A stretch of 64,000 nt of DNA from Montifringilla adamsi (GCA_017590115.1 JAGGNK010008604.1:1-64000), one strand, 5' to 3'. Positions 30,048 to 41,499 are shown, counted from the first letter of the stretch. Numbers and translations are program-made. The notes: generated by a model from the letters alone, not told the origin.

Positions 30048-32317
30048 TCATATTTGGAATAACACTGATTTGCATAGTGTTCCCCTTTTCTGCATCTTGG
30101 ACAAAGATTTGGTATTTCTGCATTTTCTGTGGAGTTGCCTTGTTGAAAGGTTACTTGAAAAGCTGTGTGAGTTTTTTTCTAATCTTTGATCTGAAGCTTT
30201 CATGAGTTTTCCAAATTGTTCTTCCAAGACATTCGCTTGAACTGCTGCTCCATGTGCAGGAGTGCTTATCCTGCTGCAGGCTTCTATCATTTGATGCAGG
30301 GTTGGTGGTGGACCAGGCAAGGCACTAATTATGCCCTTACATTGTTCATTGGCATTCGCAAAGCCAAGCTTTGAAGCAGATGTGGTTGTGCTGCTTCATC
30401 AGGGCATTGTCCCTCTACTGCTTGAATAAGGTGATCTATGAAGGAGGTGAATGGTTCAGATGCTCCTTGCTTTACTTCTGTGAAAGTGCCCTCTAGGGTT
30501 TCAGTAGATTGAACTTGCAAGATGGTTTTTCGAGCTGCTTCTTTAATATCTGTGATTACATTTCAAGGCAGATCTGTAGCTTGAGTTTCAGGTCGGTTAT
30601 GAGGTGGATCGCCATCTAGTTGAGCCAATGTGAGAGCTGCATTTGGACCTCTAGCATAAGATACTATTAATCTTTCCATAACTCTTCTCCATTTGACCTC
30701 CCATAGAATGTATTGTGAGTCTATTAAAATTGTGGTTGCAATATACTTGCAATCATAAGGTATGAAATCATAAACTTCAAGCATGCCTTTCAATAGTTGT
30801 TTGAAATAAGGAGAGCCTAAGCCCCCCTCTGTAAGGACCTGTCTCAAATCTTTTAGTACTTTGTGTGCCAATGGTAGCCATCTCGCAGGCATATTTCCTC
30901 CAAAATACCTCACTGGCATGGCCATCAATTGTGTTGTTGTCATGTCAGGATTTTCCTTTTCAGGTTCCAACATCGCATTCATTCCTTCTCCTTCTCCTGT
31001 GTGAAAAGCTGATGATTGTATATGCTGTACATTACAATTATTGGAAGGTGTAATAATAGAAGCAGCCAGTGGTGGCGCTGTAGAAGGAGGTTGAGCACCT
31101 TGTTGTTCACAAGATAGCTTTGGAGGAACGACGTAAGCATTGTTCACGAAAGTACCTAGCGCGCCGCCATCTTGTTGTACGGAAGAGACACTTCTAACGC
31201 CACCATCTTGTTGTACTGCAGACGCGTGCAGCGCGCCGCCATCTTGTTGAACATAGAGCGCATGCGTACAATCTCTGCGCTGGGATAGTAAGTCTTTATG
31301 AAACGCCCGCGGGATAGCGCCATGGTAGGTGACTGAATGCTCGAAGGGGGTAGTTGCCGAAACTTCTGGGGGAAGCCTCGTGTTTTGTGGTTCTAATATT
31401 GGTTGCGAAAGTGTCGGAGCGGCTGCGCTCGCTCCTCGTGGTGCATGTGCGTTCGGGGGGGCCGGTCCACCCGCCCCGCCTACCCCGCTTCCTCCAGGCT
31501 GGGGCACGCCGGACACCTCGTGTGGGGGAGTCGCCTCGCCCATTTCGGGAGGCTGTGCCGTCCCGGCCACCCGCTTTGGGGGGGTTATGTCTCCCGTCCT
31601 GGGCTGCGGGGCGTGCCTCTCCGCCCCGAGTTGGTCTCTGCCCACTGGGGTCTGCGATGCCGCTTGGCTGAGTCCGGGAACTGAGATCGTATGTGCAGCT
31701 GCTGGCTGCGTAGATTGCGTAAGTTGCGAAATTTGCATATCGGCCGTTTTCTGAGTACGGACGGGTTCCGCACCGCCCCCCTCTCTGGTCGCCGATATTC
31801 CGTGGAGTCCCCGATCCGTGGGCAGTACCCTCGCAAGGCTGGGGGGTTCTTGGACTGCCTGGACTGCCCTCACCTCCGTCTGGGTATCTATCTGCGATTT
31901 TTCAAGTGGCAGTGAAGCTGTGGGCACTGGCAGAACTGAGGAAGCCACTCCCCCTTCCTGCGCACTCACCGCTTTTTTCTGTGCGGAGTTAGTGTCGCTG
32001 GAGGTATTTTGTGTATGTTTTATGTTGATTATAGATTCATAAACTGCTCTACTTGCTGGCAAAAGTTTTACAGCCGTGGTGTTTTTAAATGTGGTGTCAT
32101 CATATAGTTTTAAACTGACAGAGTCTCATCGAGATGGACTGAAAAGCAATTCTATATCTGCAGTTGGAAACTTTTCTCGGACCCAAGTTAACAGGTCTCG
32201 CAATTCGTCTCTTGAGACAGGGATAGGATGATTTTTAACTATGGATTCTAATTTTTCTGTTGCTTCTTTTTGTGTCTTGGATGTTACATTCCCCATTTTT
32301 ATATTGTTTTTGGCCAT
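30048..32317 (-). pseudogene. gag: Gag of ERV-2 (betaretrovirus-like), nearly full length
   Basis: Matrix-like start at 32317 (MGNVTSK inside it). One in-frame TGA near 32125 separates it from a 499-codon frame (30563-32062) holding a Pro/Ala/Gly-rich middle, three 12-residue repeats starting VQQDGG, and the capsid N-terminal domain. A second in-frame TGA precedes the capsid C-terminal part at 30329-30520, where QGASEPFTSFIDHLIQ fits the major homology region. A frameshift near 30370 leads to 30048-30320, ending in a damaged zinc-knuckle region. It is directly downstream of LTR 32569-32997 and its primer site. Non-functional as it stands. Confidence 0.85.
31163..31270 (-). repeat. Three 36-bp tandem repeats in gag, each with a YY1-like box
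   Basis: GCCGCCATCTTG at 31163 and 31235, with a one-base variant at 31199, spaced exactly 36 bp. On the gag strand each encodes VQQDGG plus six variable residues. CAAGATGGCGGC matches the known YY1 binding consensus. Confidence 0.8.
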
Positions 32318-32548
32318 GAAGGAAGATATAAAAAGATTCCTACCTGACTCGAAAGTCAGCTGATAACCTCGGTCTCACGGTCTCACCTCTGGCCAGCAGA
32401 CATGAGCTTCGGATCCGAGCTGGTCTTGTCCCTGGCAATTCAGTATTTCCAGCTTTTCGCTGCCACACACCAGCTTAACGCTGCTTCTTCCATGTATACT
32501 GCTGATTTCTTCCTTCAGGAGCCCTGGCCTAGGAGCTTAGGCTTTCTC

Positions 32549-32566
32549 CTCACACAACGGGCACCA
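32549..32566 (-). promoter_or_regulatory. Primer-binding site of ERV-2
   Basis: The minus strand reads LTR end CCAACA, TA, then TGGTGCCCGTTGTGTGAG. Position and TGG start are standard. The tRNA is not assigned. Confidence 0.75.
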
Positions 32567-32568
32567 TA

Positions 32569-32997
32569 TGTTGGAATTTCAGGCTCTTTCTTGCTCCAAG
32601 GTCAGGGCAAATAATACTCGGGAAATGTTGTTTTTGAAGTCTCACTCTGAAGTTTATTATCCTTATCTATTACAAACTCACGAGATTTGAATTCTCCCTA
32701 ACAAGTTGAGAAAGTGCCCTAAAATGGTGTCTGTTCAAGGCTATTTAAGTCCCAATTACCCAATAAACAGCTGACATCTATATTATTTATGCTTCTAACC
32801 CAATTATGATCACCCAAAACCCACAATGTGGACATCTTTCATCCAATTAGAGAAAACCACCCAGATCCATGAAGAATAAGGAAGAAGAAGGTGCAAAAAA
32901 GACATCTAACCCATGCCCAAAATGCTCCATCTTGGCTCCCATATATCACCATATACCAAAACCCCAAATCTAAGTTTTTTCACCCTGTGAGATCACA
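32569..32997 (-). repeat. 5' LTR of ERV-2 (429 bp)
   Basis: The minus strand begins TGTGATCTCACAGGG and ends TTCCAACA, directly before the primer site. A matching 3' LTR is not seen in the window. It abuts the pol end of ERV-1, so ERV-2 probably inserted into the 3' part of ERV-1. Confidence 0.75.
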
Positions 32998-33103
32998 CTT
33001 CTAACCAACTACACACCCGTAATCCCAGTGCTACTAATCAATTTTGGAAGTCTTCTCCACAGCCCCAGGTCAAATGCAGTGTTCTCCTGTGGGTCTATGC
33101 CTT

Positions 33104-33364
33104 TCAGCACAGAGAGTTTAAAATTCTCAGCATCCAGGGTTCCAACAAATCTTCAGGTGATGCAGTCAAAGGTTCTCCAAACGGCTTCACATTCTTTGCT
33201 GGAATCCGCTTAGGACCATTCTCTGTGGCAACACAAGTAAAACCTCTACCCCAGGTGATCAAAGGATAAGGCCCAAATAGTTTACGGGATTCTGAATCCT
33301 TCACTAAAACAGGGGGTTTTTCCTTTTTGTTGCAATTGTGAATTACAATTAAGATATTGAACAA
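33104..33364 (-). pseudogene. pol: ERV-1 integrase C-terminal domain
   Basis: An 86-codon frame with KLFGPYPLITWGRGFTCV and a KRIPAKNVKPF end, the DNA-binding C-terminal domain of betaretroviral integrases. The frame break to the core lies at about 33365-33465. No env follows; ERV-2 begins within 110 bases. Confidence 0.8.
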
Positions 33365-33464
33365 TTGGTGGGTTAGGGTCCATCAAAGAACAATTCAAAA
33401 AGTTGAAAACATAAAGGGCTTTCTGCAGTCTCTCGGCAGGGGTGCCATCTCCGGCTCCCCCCTT

Positions 33465-33926
33465 CTATTGGACTAAGAGACACTTGAGGGAACCACGAGC
33501 CCATTCAATGATAGATTGACCTGTTGGGGAATGAGGAATCCCTGTTTTGTGCATAACTCCCCATAAGGCAAAAAAGGTAGCAACTCGACGGGAAGTATAA
33601 GCTGGGCCATTGTCTCTCTTTATTTCAGATAGTATACCAAGAGCTGCAAAATCAGCAGTGAAGTGTCTACAGACATGTTTAGCTGTTTCCCTTGAATGGG
33701 CTGATGCAAAAAGAGTACCAGAAAAGGTATCAATAGAGGAATGAATGTATTTTAAATGGCCAAATTGAGAAAAATGGGTAATGTCTGACTGCCAGACTTG
33801 GAGGCTCTGAAGCCCTCTGGGATTAACACCTCCTACAACAGAGGGGAAAAAAAACCTTTGACAATCAGGACAAACAGCAATAATTCCTGAAGCTTGAGAT
33901 TTAGTAATGCCAAAGTGTTGAATCAA
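33465..33926 (-). pseudogene. pol: ERV-1 integrase core
   Basis: A 153-codon open frame. CPDC near residue 20 is the second half of the HHCC zinc site. Asp in WQSDITHF and in KRDNGPAYTS, and Glu in the SIIEWARGSLK block, are in catalytic-triad order. The first half of the zinc domain lies beyond the LTR-V insertion. Cytoplasmic/nuclear strand-transfer enzyme in a live virus; inactive here. Confidence 0.85.
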
Positions 33927-33934
33927 AGAGATGA

Positions 33935-34535
33935 AGCATGGACAAACAACTCTTCAACTAATTAAAGTTGAAACGTGGTATATTTATTACAGCGCCAGGC
34001 ACAAGCGGAATTATTTCCAAAGGAAGGTGCAAAGAATCACAGGCTCTGGCTCTCTATTTATCTAAAAAAGTCTGACATATTCATATAATTTCTAAAACAC
34101 CTAATACATATTCATTACTTAACCCTGCCTACCCCCGCTTTGTATTAAAATGTATTACAATTGAGTCCAAAGTTCTTTCACGCTTGCGCAGTCTTTCACT
34201 TGAAATGAGTCGGTGGGTTTTGAAATGGGTCGGTGGTCTTCTGAGGTCAAAGTGACCCTTTCCTTTTGCCTTGTTGACAGGCTTTGGACCCCTTGGCTAT
34301 AGCTCAAGTTTTAGGGCCCAGGTGCAGGCCACAGTCCTCTGCTTTTTCACAATTAGATCAGCATCCCATCCTGCTTCTTTAAACATAGTAAAGACAAATA
34401 CATTATTTATATCTTAGCCTTAACTATTCTATCTGCTAATAATTACCTACTTCTCATTAATTCTACTCTTCTTGGTATATTTTTAATTGTTTCTATCCCC
34501 CCTAACTAAATCTAGCTAAACTATTAACTCTTTCA
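33935..34535 (-). repeat. LTR-V inserted in ERV-1 integrase
   Basis: Matches LTR-V blocks at 14630. It splits the integrase zinc domain between its His pair (34542-34600) and its CPDC pair (about 33870). Ends are approximate; no clear target duplication by eye. Confidence 0.7.
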
Positions 34536-34541
34536 GTTTCT

Positions 34542-35074
34542 TTAAACCCTTGATTCAGAGGCAGCATTTTGGTGAAAAAAGAAATGGCTCAATTTATCCT
34601 GTTCTATCTTATCAGGTAGAGCAGATTGCAGTACAGGCATTGTTAAAAGGTCAGCTTGCCTGTTCCCTTCAACTAAGAATCCGGGAAGATCTGTATTCAA
34701 TCGAATATGCATAACAAAGTAAGGGGATGTTCTATTTTCTAAAGGAAAAACAAGGAGCTGCAACTAGTAAAAAAGTTGTAAATTTTCAACCTCTTTCAAA
34801 ACTGATGCTTCAGCTCTCATCGCAATTCCTGCAACATAAGCTGAATCTGTAACCAGATTAAAAAGAACAGAAAATTTTTGAAAAGCTCTGACAACAGCAT
34901 CAAGTTCAACAATTTGGGGGGGGGGGGGCCCTCAACTGTGGATACATCTGCTCTCCAGGCACTAGAAGAGGGGTCTCTCCATACTACCACTGATTTATGA
35001 GAGCAGCCAGAACCATCTGTGAATACTGTTAAGGCTTCAACTGGAACCTCACTCCTCTTTGGTTTTTCTATCAA
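34542..35074 (-). pseudogene. pol: ERV-1 RNase H and start of integrase
   Basis: The frame at 34817-35074 has the RNase H block FTDGSGCS. The frame at 34542-34763 has HIRLNTDLPGFLVEGNRQAD (end of RNase H) and then LSHFFFHQNA, the His pair of the integrase zinc site. A G run at 34915-34928 marks a frame change between them. Confidence 0.8.
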
Positions 35075-35462
35075 TTGAAATAGAGGTGTTAAAAGCTTAT
35101 GTTTTGGAGGATGTATTGAGATTTGTCTGCTGAATTCAGCAAAGGCTATCTGAACAGCCTCTGATTCCTGAAATATCCAATTCTAATAAAACATGCTAAG
35201 AGGCAGGAAAATAGTGGAAAATTCAACTCCTGCAAGAGACGTGAGTCTCTGTCAGGCCTTAACAACTAGTTGGGCCATCATTTCATATTGAGTACTGATG
35301 GTTTTTGTCATTTGGTGTGGTAAAAAAATCCATTCAATGATAAGCAAAGGTCTGGTGCCTTGGAGTCCCATTGATAAATCAAAGCATGGGGCTCTTTTGC
35401 TGAATGCAATATTATAAAAAAGAAAGGCAGTTCAGATGCCCAGTGTACAGCTTATCAGCTTA

Positions 35463-36371
35463 TTAAGGTATCAGATACACATTGCAGTGCCTGCTGAGCT
35501 TGTAAAGTTGCTTAGGTGATAAAAGGTCTGAGTCTCCTTTTAGCAATTCAAACAAAAGACTTAGCTCTGCATTTGAAATTACTAACAAGGAGCGCACCCA
35601 GTTGATTGTTCCCAAAAGTTTTTGCGCATCATGTAAGGTGCAAATGTTTGTCTGAATTTGCAGAGCTTCGGTGGAAATTGAACGGACTCCAATGTGCCAC
35701 TGCAAATACCTCCAAGGGGGGTGTTTTTGTACCTTTCAGAAGCTATGCAAAGCCCTGCCTGATTTACAGCTTCAGTGACAAGGGCTAAGATTTTCTCCAT
35801 GATTTCCTGTTGTTCAGCTGCTAAAAGAACATCATCCATATAATGATACAAAAAAACATTAGGCATTTGTTGACAAACAGGACTGAGGACTTTAGCAACA
35901 TATCACTGGCAAATAGTAGGGGAGTTTTTCATGCCTTTAGGTAAAACAACCCAGTGGTATCACTGTAAGGGTGCTTGCATGTTTGTGCTAGGAACAGAAA
36001 AGGCAAATTATGGAGCATCATTACAATGTAAAGGAATATCAAAAAACCAATCTTTTAAACCAATAATAGTCAAGTGCCAATTTTGGGGGATCATGGTAGG
36101 AGATGGGAGACCAAGCTGTAATGCCCCCATGTCCTCCATAGCTGCATTAATTTTTCGAAGATCATGAAGTAAATGCCACTTGCCAGTTTGTTTTTTGATA
36201 ACAAACACAGGAGAATTCCAAGGACTGGTAGAAGGGACAATATGTCCTTTCAGGAGTTGTTGTTGTACCAACTCTGTTAATGCACACAGGTTTTGCAGTG
36301 GTAAGGGCCATTGATCCACCCAAACTGGTTTTTCTGTTTTCCAGGTTAATTTTAAAGTGTCTGCGCTTCAA
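35463..36371 (-). pseudogene. pol: ERV-1 reverse transcriptase
   Basis: The N-terminal block at 36008-36371 has [17 protein letters not shown] followed by HDLRKINA. The catalytic block at 35582-35866 has YHYMDDVLLA with both Asp present. The thumb region lies at 35463-35705. At least three frame breaks separate these parts. Sequence 35075-35462 is the degraded connection region. Confidence 0.85.
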
Positions 36372-36399
36372 TGGCCCCCATTAAAAATCTGATTGAATT

Positions 36400-36789
36400 C
36401 TAAAGCTCCATTGGGAGAGAACATCCCTCCCCCCATAGCACCATCAGCACTGGTAACACAAACGGTTTGACTGAGGCAAAGTGTCCCTCAGGGCCTTTGA
36501 TCTGAATCACGTGCCAGCTTTGATAGCTGCAGCTGCTCCCTCCAATGCCTGAAAGTGCCTGAAGCACTTCAGCAAGGGACCATTGTGAGGGCCATTTAGC
36601 TTGAGAGATAACTGTAATGTCAGCCCCTGTGTCTATGAGACTGACAAGCGTTATCTCTTGTCCTTTTAATGTCAGGGTACATCGGCATGTGGGGCGTTGT
36701 TCTAATATAGGTTGTACCCAGCATACTTGGGGTGTTCCAGTAGATCCATATGCCCCCTGTTGTGTTATGTCTGTGAAGGGTATGCTCAT
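36400..36789 (-). pseudogene. pro: ERV-1 aspartic protease
   Basis: A 129-codon frame with the active-site LIDTGADITVIS and a later GIGG flap-like element. It follows the dUTPase segment, the betaretroviral order. The start is probably by frameshift in the ancestor; here the frame is isolated. Confidence 0.85.
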
Positions 36790-36849
36790 GTTTTGGGGAA
36801 GTAAAATCCATTGAGCTACTTGAGTCTCTTGGGGAATGGTGCAAGGTGG

Positions 36850-37050
36850 TCAAGGTATCAAGGCTATTATCATAATTTCATTGTCAGAGTCAGAGTCTAT
36901 AACCCCAGGGAGAACAAACAGTCTCATCAAAGAGTTGGATGACCGACCTAAAAGCAATGCATGCATACACTGCCATGGTAGTCTGAAAACTCCTGTGGGA
37001 AGCAAATGAACAGATGAATCAAGCAACGTTACTGTGATGGAGGTTGCCAT
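36850..37050 (-). pseudogene. ERV-1 dUTPase segment
   Basis: A 66-codon frame ending in a PGVIDSDSDNEIMI block, the uracil-pocket motif of trimeric dUTPases. Betaretroviruses carry this domain between nucleocapsid and protease. The C-terminal glycine-rich motif is split off by a stop and appears at the start of the protease frame (YGSTG). Confidence 0.75.
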
Positions 37051-37179
37051 GTCCAGTCCTGTGCTCCCTCGTGTGGCAGGTTGTAAATTGGTGACGGTCT
37101 GGTGAAGGCTGCTTGTGGGGGCAGCTGGGCTGAGGCTTGCTGTGTTCTACTCTGAGGCATTGGCTGGGGCATTTGTGTC

Positions 37180-37377
37180 TTCATGCAGTGACGCCCACGC
37201 TTCGCTTCTGGTTTTCTGATATCAGACGCCCTTCAAAATCATACTTGGACCAACATTGATTAGCATCATGCTTCCCTTACAGCACTGAGGGCAAATACTG
37301 GAAGCTTTGGATATGGCCTCCCCCTTTCTGAAACAGTCCTTTTTCAAAGGCCCAGATTTCCTGCACCTGAAGCACGT
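37180..37377 (-). pseudogene. gag: ERV-1 nucleocapsid remnant
   Basis: Directly after an in-frame TGA at the end of the capsid frame, the minus strand encodes a CFRCRKSGPLKKDC zinc knuckle in which the metal-binding His is Pro. A second knuckle starts CPQC and is broken by a one-base shift near 37290. Confidence 0.7.
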
Positions 37378-38496
37378 TCAGGGGTCCCCTGGCATAATCT
37401 TCAAAGCTGCAAAGGCATTAGCTATACCAGCCCCCACAGCCTCATAAGTAACTGTTACCATATGCTGAAGTGTGCCAAGGCGATTACATGCCTCAATAAT
37501 TTCCAGCAGGGTGGGTTCCTCCTTAGGCAAGGACTTAAGCAGTCTTTTACAGTCCTCATTAGCATTTTCAACAGCTAATTTTAAGAGCAACATCTCTCTG
37601 GAAATGTCATTCTCAATTTGTCTTTCAAGAGCTTGTTTTAAGCGGTTAATAAATTGCATGTAAGATTCAGCTGGTCCTTGCTTTACATTAGTAAATACTT
37701 TTTGGGGGGCTACAGCATCGGGAACCTTTAAAAATGCGATACGAGCAGCTTTGGTAATGCCCTTAAGGGCTTCTCTAGGAATGCGGGCTTGCCCCACAGG
37801 GTCTGAGTGAGCCCCTTCTCCGGCCAGGTGGTCAATCATGAGGGCTGTGAGATTCTGGTTTGCATGCCCCACAAATCTTACAAGCAAAGCTTCTAATCCC
37901 TTTTCCCACTGAGCATCAAAAATGGTATACTGAGTTGGGCTTAATAATAATTTCGCCAGTCCCTTTAAATCATGAAGGGTCATAAGATGAGTTGACAACG
38001 TAGACCGTAAAAGATTAGCAAAACAGGGAGACATCAGCCTGTGTTCTGTAGCCATGTGGCATAGTTCCTTAATTTCCGAATAAGGGAGGGGTTCCCACTG
38101 TGGGTTGTTTCCCCTGGTGCTGCGAAGCCTGACTGGTGCGACTATTTTCGCTGCGATATCAAAGTCCCCCTCCTTAAGAGCCTTTTTCTTTAACTGCATC
38201 CAGTTATGGGGGTCAGGAGGGAATAGATCAGTCTTATAATCTGAATCTATTGGTCCCGGATCGAAGGGGTCCCCTTCCTCCTCACTGCTAGAACTGCAGT
38301 CAGCGATATAAGCTGCTAACGACCACGAGACAGGATGCCTTCCCCTCCTTTGTCTGGGCAGAGGGGAGGTTGATGGCTGCGGCCTCTCTTCAGTATCAGA
38401 AGTGCCAGTTTCAAGAGGGCAGGGAGAGTCAGAGCAGGGTAGGGGGCCGGCGGTATTTGCAGAGGATACAGCCTGAGACTGCTCTTGCTTTTTCAA
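37378..38496 (-). pseudogene. gag: ERV-1 Gag: linker and capsid
   Basis: A 372-codon open frame. Residues about 1-110 are Ser/Pro/Glu-rich linker. The capsid N-terminal domain starts near residue 130. The major homology region fits KQGPAESYMQFINRLKQAL near residue 270. It is separated from the matrix frame (38515-38760) only by an in-frame TGA, same reading frame. Structural shell protein in a live virus. Confidence 0.85.
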
Positions 38497-38514
38497 TATC
38501 TCAAAAATTATTCC

Positions 38515-38760
38515 TCAGGATGGGAGCATACGCATTGCTGGCTTATGTCCCATGGTAGCAAAATCATAGGACATAACCCCTACATCATCCCAAACAGCAG
38601 TTGTAAAAATAGAGGAGGCAGTGATGTCAGAACGTTTAACAGCCACCCATTTTAGAATGAGCTTCAAGTCCAGCTTTGGCAAGGATTTGCCATGTTTCAC
38701 AAGCAAAGCAAGCATTAGTTCCAAAATGCCTCTCTCTTCTTTAGACATATTTTGTCCCAT
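38515..38760 (-). pseudogene. gag: ERV-1 Gag matrix
   Basis: Eighty-one codons starting MGQNMSKEERG, with Gly at position 2 as needed for N-myristoylation, then a helical segment with the betaretroviral LKLILKWV pattern. It ends at a TGA and is in frame with the capsid ORF. It lies about 120 bases downstream of the primer site. Confidence 0.8.
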
Positions 38761-38879
38761 GTTCCCCCTGGCTCACCTCCTTCTCGTGGAGAGATTATTT
38801 CGGGCCCGCTCCTGGTTCTCACACCAGCACTTCCAGTTCCGGGGGCTCACCAATTGCAGTGCAGATAGGCTGGTTCTTG

Positions 38880-38897
38880 CTCCTCTCACGGGGGCAC
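38880..38897 (-). promoter_or_regulatory. Primer-binding site of ERV-1
   Basis: The minus strand reads TGGTGCCCCCGTGAGAG just after the LTR. The TGGTGCC start resembles the ERV-2 site, but the rest differs. The tRNA is not assigned. Confidence 0.65.
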
Positions 38898-38898
38898 C

Positions 38899-39604
38899 AA
38901 TTATCGATGATGGAGAGACGGGGACGTCTGAGTTTGGATCAGAAGTCAATTTTTATTGAGAATACAAAGCATTTATATATGGTTTTATGGATATGGTACT
39001 TATACAGGATTCTGTTTTTGGTAGCAATTTCCCATTGGTTACACATTCTTCATATTAGTTAGCTGGTAATCATTACAAAGTTTCACAACATGTCTTTTGG
39101 TCACTTCTACACCAAGGAGCAGTTATGTGTGTGTCTCTCCCATGGTTTCTGCTTGATTAGGCCCAAGATATCATGTTGGAAACACCCCAAGTGTGGAGAC
39201 GTGAGTCTGGACTCCATGTTTCAGAAGGCTGATTTATTATATTATGATATATATTATATTAAAATACTGCATTAAAACTATACTAAAAGAACAGAGATAA
39301 AAGAATGATGAGAAGGCTAGAAAGAACAAGAATAGAATGCATAACAAAATCTTGTGACTGCTCACAGCCTCGACACAGGTGGCTGCGATTGGTCATCAAG
39401 TGAAAACAATCCACATGGACCAATGGAAGATGCACCTGTTGCATTCCACAGCAGCAGATAGTTATTGTTTACATTTCTTTCCTGAGGCTCCCAGCTTCCC
39501 TGGAGGGAAAAATCCTAGCAAAGGATTTTTCATAAAATATCATAGCTACAATATCCGGTTCCTTTATCAGTTCCATTGTACTCTCTGTTTTATCTCCCAT
39601 AACA
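38899..39604 (-). repeat. 5' LTR of ERV-1, interrupted by LTR-A
   Basis: The minus strand begins TGTTATGGGAGAT at 39604 and continues after the LTR-A insert (39174-39550) to near 38899. About 330 bp without the insert. The 3' end (CGATAAT) has lost the expected CA. CR1 sequence begins right outside. Confidence 0.7.
39174..39550 (-). repeat. LTR-A solo copy (377 bp) nested in ERV-1 LTR
   Basis: TGTAGC start and TTCCAACA end on the minus strand. Flanks ATATCA (39168-39173) and ATATCC (39551-39556) form a 6-bp target duplication with one mismatch. Confidence 0.9.
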
Positions 39605-40742
39605 GTCCTACCAGATGAGATGTGTTACTGGATGTGTTGGTCACCAAGGCAAGTGATCTAATTGGGGACATCAAGATTGGAGGCAGCCTGGGCTGCAGTA
39701 ATCATGCACTGGTAGAGTTTGCAGTCCTGAGGGATGTGGGTCAGGTAAGAAGTAAAGTTAGGCCACTGAATTTTAGGAAAGCAGACTTTCAGGTCTTATG
39801 GGAGATAGTGGGATCCCCTGGGAGACTGCCCTCAAGGTAAAGGGAGTGGAACAGAGCTAGCAGATCTTTAAGGAAGTTTTCCATAGAGCGCAAGAACTAT
39901 CAATCCCCAGGATCAAGAGATCAGGCAAGGAAGGCAAGAGACCAGCATGGCTGAGTAGGGACCTGCTGGTCAAACTAAAGGGCAAGAAACAAATGCATAG
40001 GCAGTTTAAGCTAGGTTAGGTATCCTGGAAAGAATATAGAGATGAAGTTTGATAGTGTAGGGAGGAAGTGAGGAAGGCCAAGGTGAAGCTGGAACTGAAC
40101 CTGGCAAGGGATGCAAAGATTAACAGGAAGGGCTTCTACAGGTATGTCAGCCAGAAAAGGAAGGTCAAAGAATGTATACTCCCCTCGATAAACAGTGCTG
40201 GAAAACTGGTAACAACAGATGGGGAAAGGCTAAGGTATTCAACTTTTTTGCCTCATTCTTCCATGTGGATGGAGAGCAGAATGGGGACACTTGAGGTACC
40301 TGAATACACATAAGTTTATGGGACCCAATGAGATGTATCCCAGAGTGAGGTCCCAGATGACTGGAAAAAGGGAAACATTGTACCCATCTTAAAAAAGGGT
40401 AGAAGAGGACTCTGGGAACTATTGACCTGTCAGCCTCACCTCTGTGCCTGGGACGATCATGGAACAGATCCCCTAGAAGCTCTCCTAAGGCACATGAAGG
40501 ACAGGGAGGTGATTGATGACAGCCAGCACAGCTTCACCAAGGGCAAGTCCTGCCTGACCAACCCAGTGTCCTTCTATGATGTAGTGACTACATCAGTGGG
40601 CAAGGGAAGGGCTACAGATATCATTTGTCTGGACTTCTGTAAAGCCTTTGACACGGTCCCCCACAACATCCTTCTCTCTAAATTGGGGAGATGGATTTGA
40701 TTAGTGGACACTTAGATGGATAAGAAAGTGGTTGGACAGTAC

Positions 40743-41202
40743 TGATGCCTTAAGTTTTAACTTTCATATTTCTCAGATTTTGTGCTGCCTAGGTGTGTAG
40801 CTCTGAGCTTCATATTAAGTGTCAGTAAGCTCTCTTCACAGGGTAGGTAGACAAAACAATCCTTTTCCAGCTTGAGACCAAGGACAACTGTTACGAGCTT
40901 CAGGTCCAAAAGTTTAAACAACAAAGAACTGAGGGGAGCAAACAAGAAGGATGGGACTTCATAACCCAAAGCTATAATTGGACAATTGACCCTGATATGC
41001 AAATGGACCAAAACTTATAAAAGTGTGAAACCTCATGACTGGGCATCTATTTTGTGACCATTTTGGGTCCATCTTGGGTGTAGCCCTGTCCAGGCTCTTG
41101 TACTCCCCAAGGCGTATCCTTTTAAGGCCTTTTAATAAATACCTACTTTATTCTCTTAGCTCTGTCTAGTCTCTGTTCCAGGTTCAGCCTCTCAAGGCAT
41201 CA
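40743..41202 (+). repeat. Solo LTR (460 bp) with 4-bp target duplication
   Basis: TGATGCCTT start and AAGGCATCA end form a perfect 9-bp inverted repeat. GTAC flanks it on both sides (40739-40742 and 41203-41206). TATAAAAG at 41016-41023, AATAAA at 41134-41139. A 4-bp duplication suggests a class I (gammaretrovirus-like) origin. Confidence 0.93.
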
Positions 41203-41499
41203 GTACCATCCAGAGGGTAGTGGTCAATGGCTCAGAGTCCTGACAGACATCAGTGACAAGTGGTGTCCCTCAGGGGTCTGTATTGGGACCAGTGTTACTT
41301 AATATCTTCATCAATGACTAAGGGATCAAGTGCACCCTCAGTGAGTTTGCAGATGACACCAAGCTGAGTGGTGCAGTTGACACACCTGAAGGATGAGGCC
41401 ATCCAGAGGGACTTGGACAAGTTAGAGAAGTGGGCCCATGGGAATCACATGAGGTTTAACAAGACCATGTGCTGGTGCTGCACCTGGGTCTGGTACACC

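Noticed and set aside
31163..31270. Regular 36-bp spacing considered as a CRISPR-like array
   Set aside because: Three coding repeats in a vertebrate ERV gag; repeats and spacers are not of CRISPR type.
31329..32042. Several plus-strand frames (up to 141 codons)
   Set aside because: Antisense shadows of the GC-rich ERV-2 gag frame, with no domain of their own.
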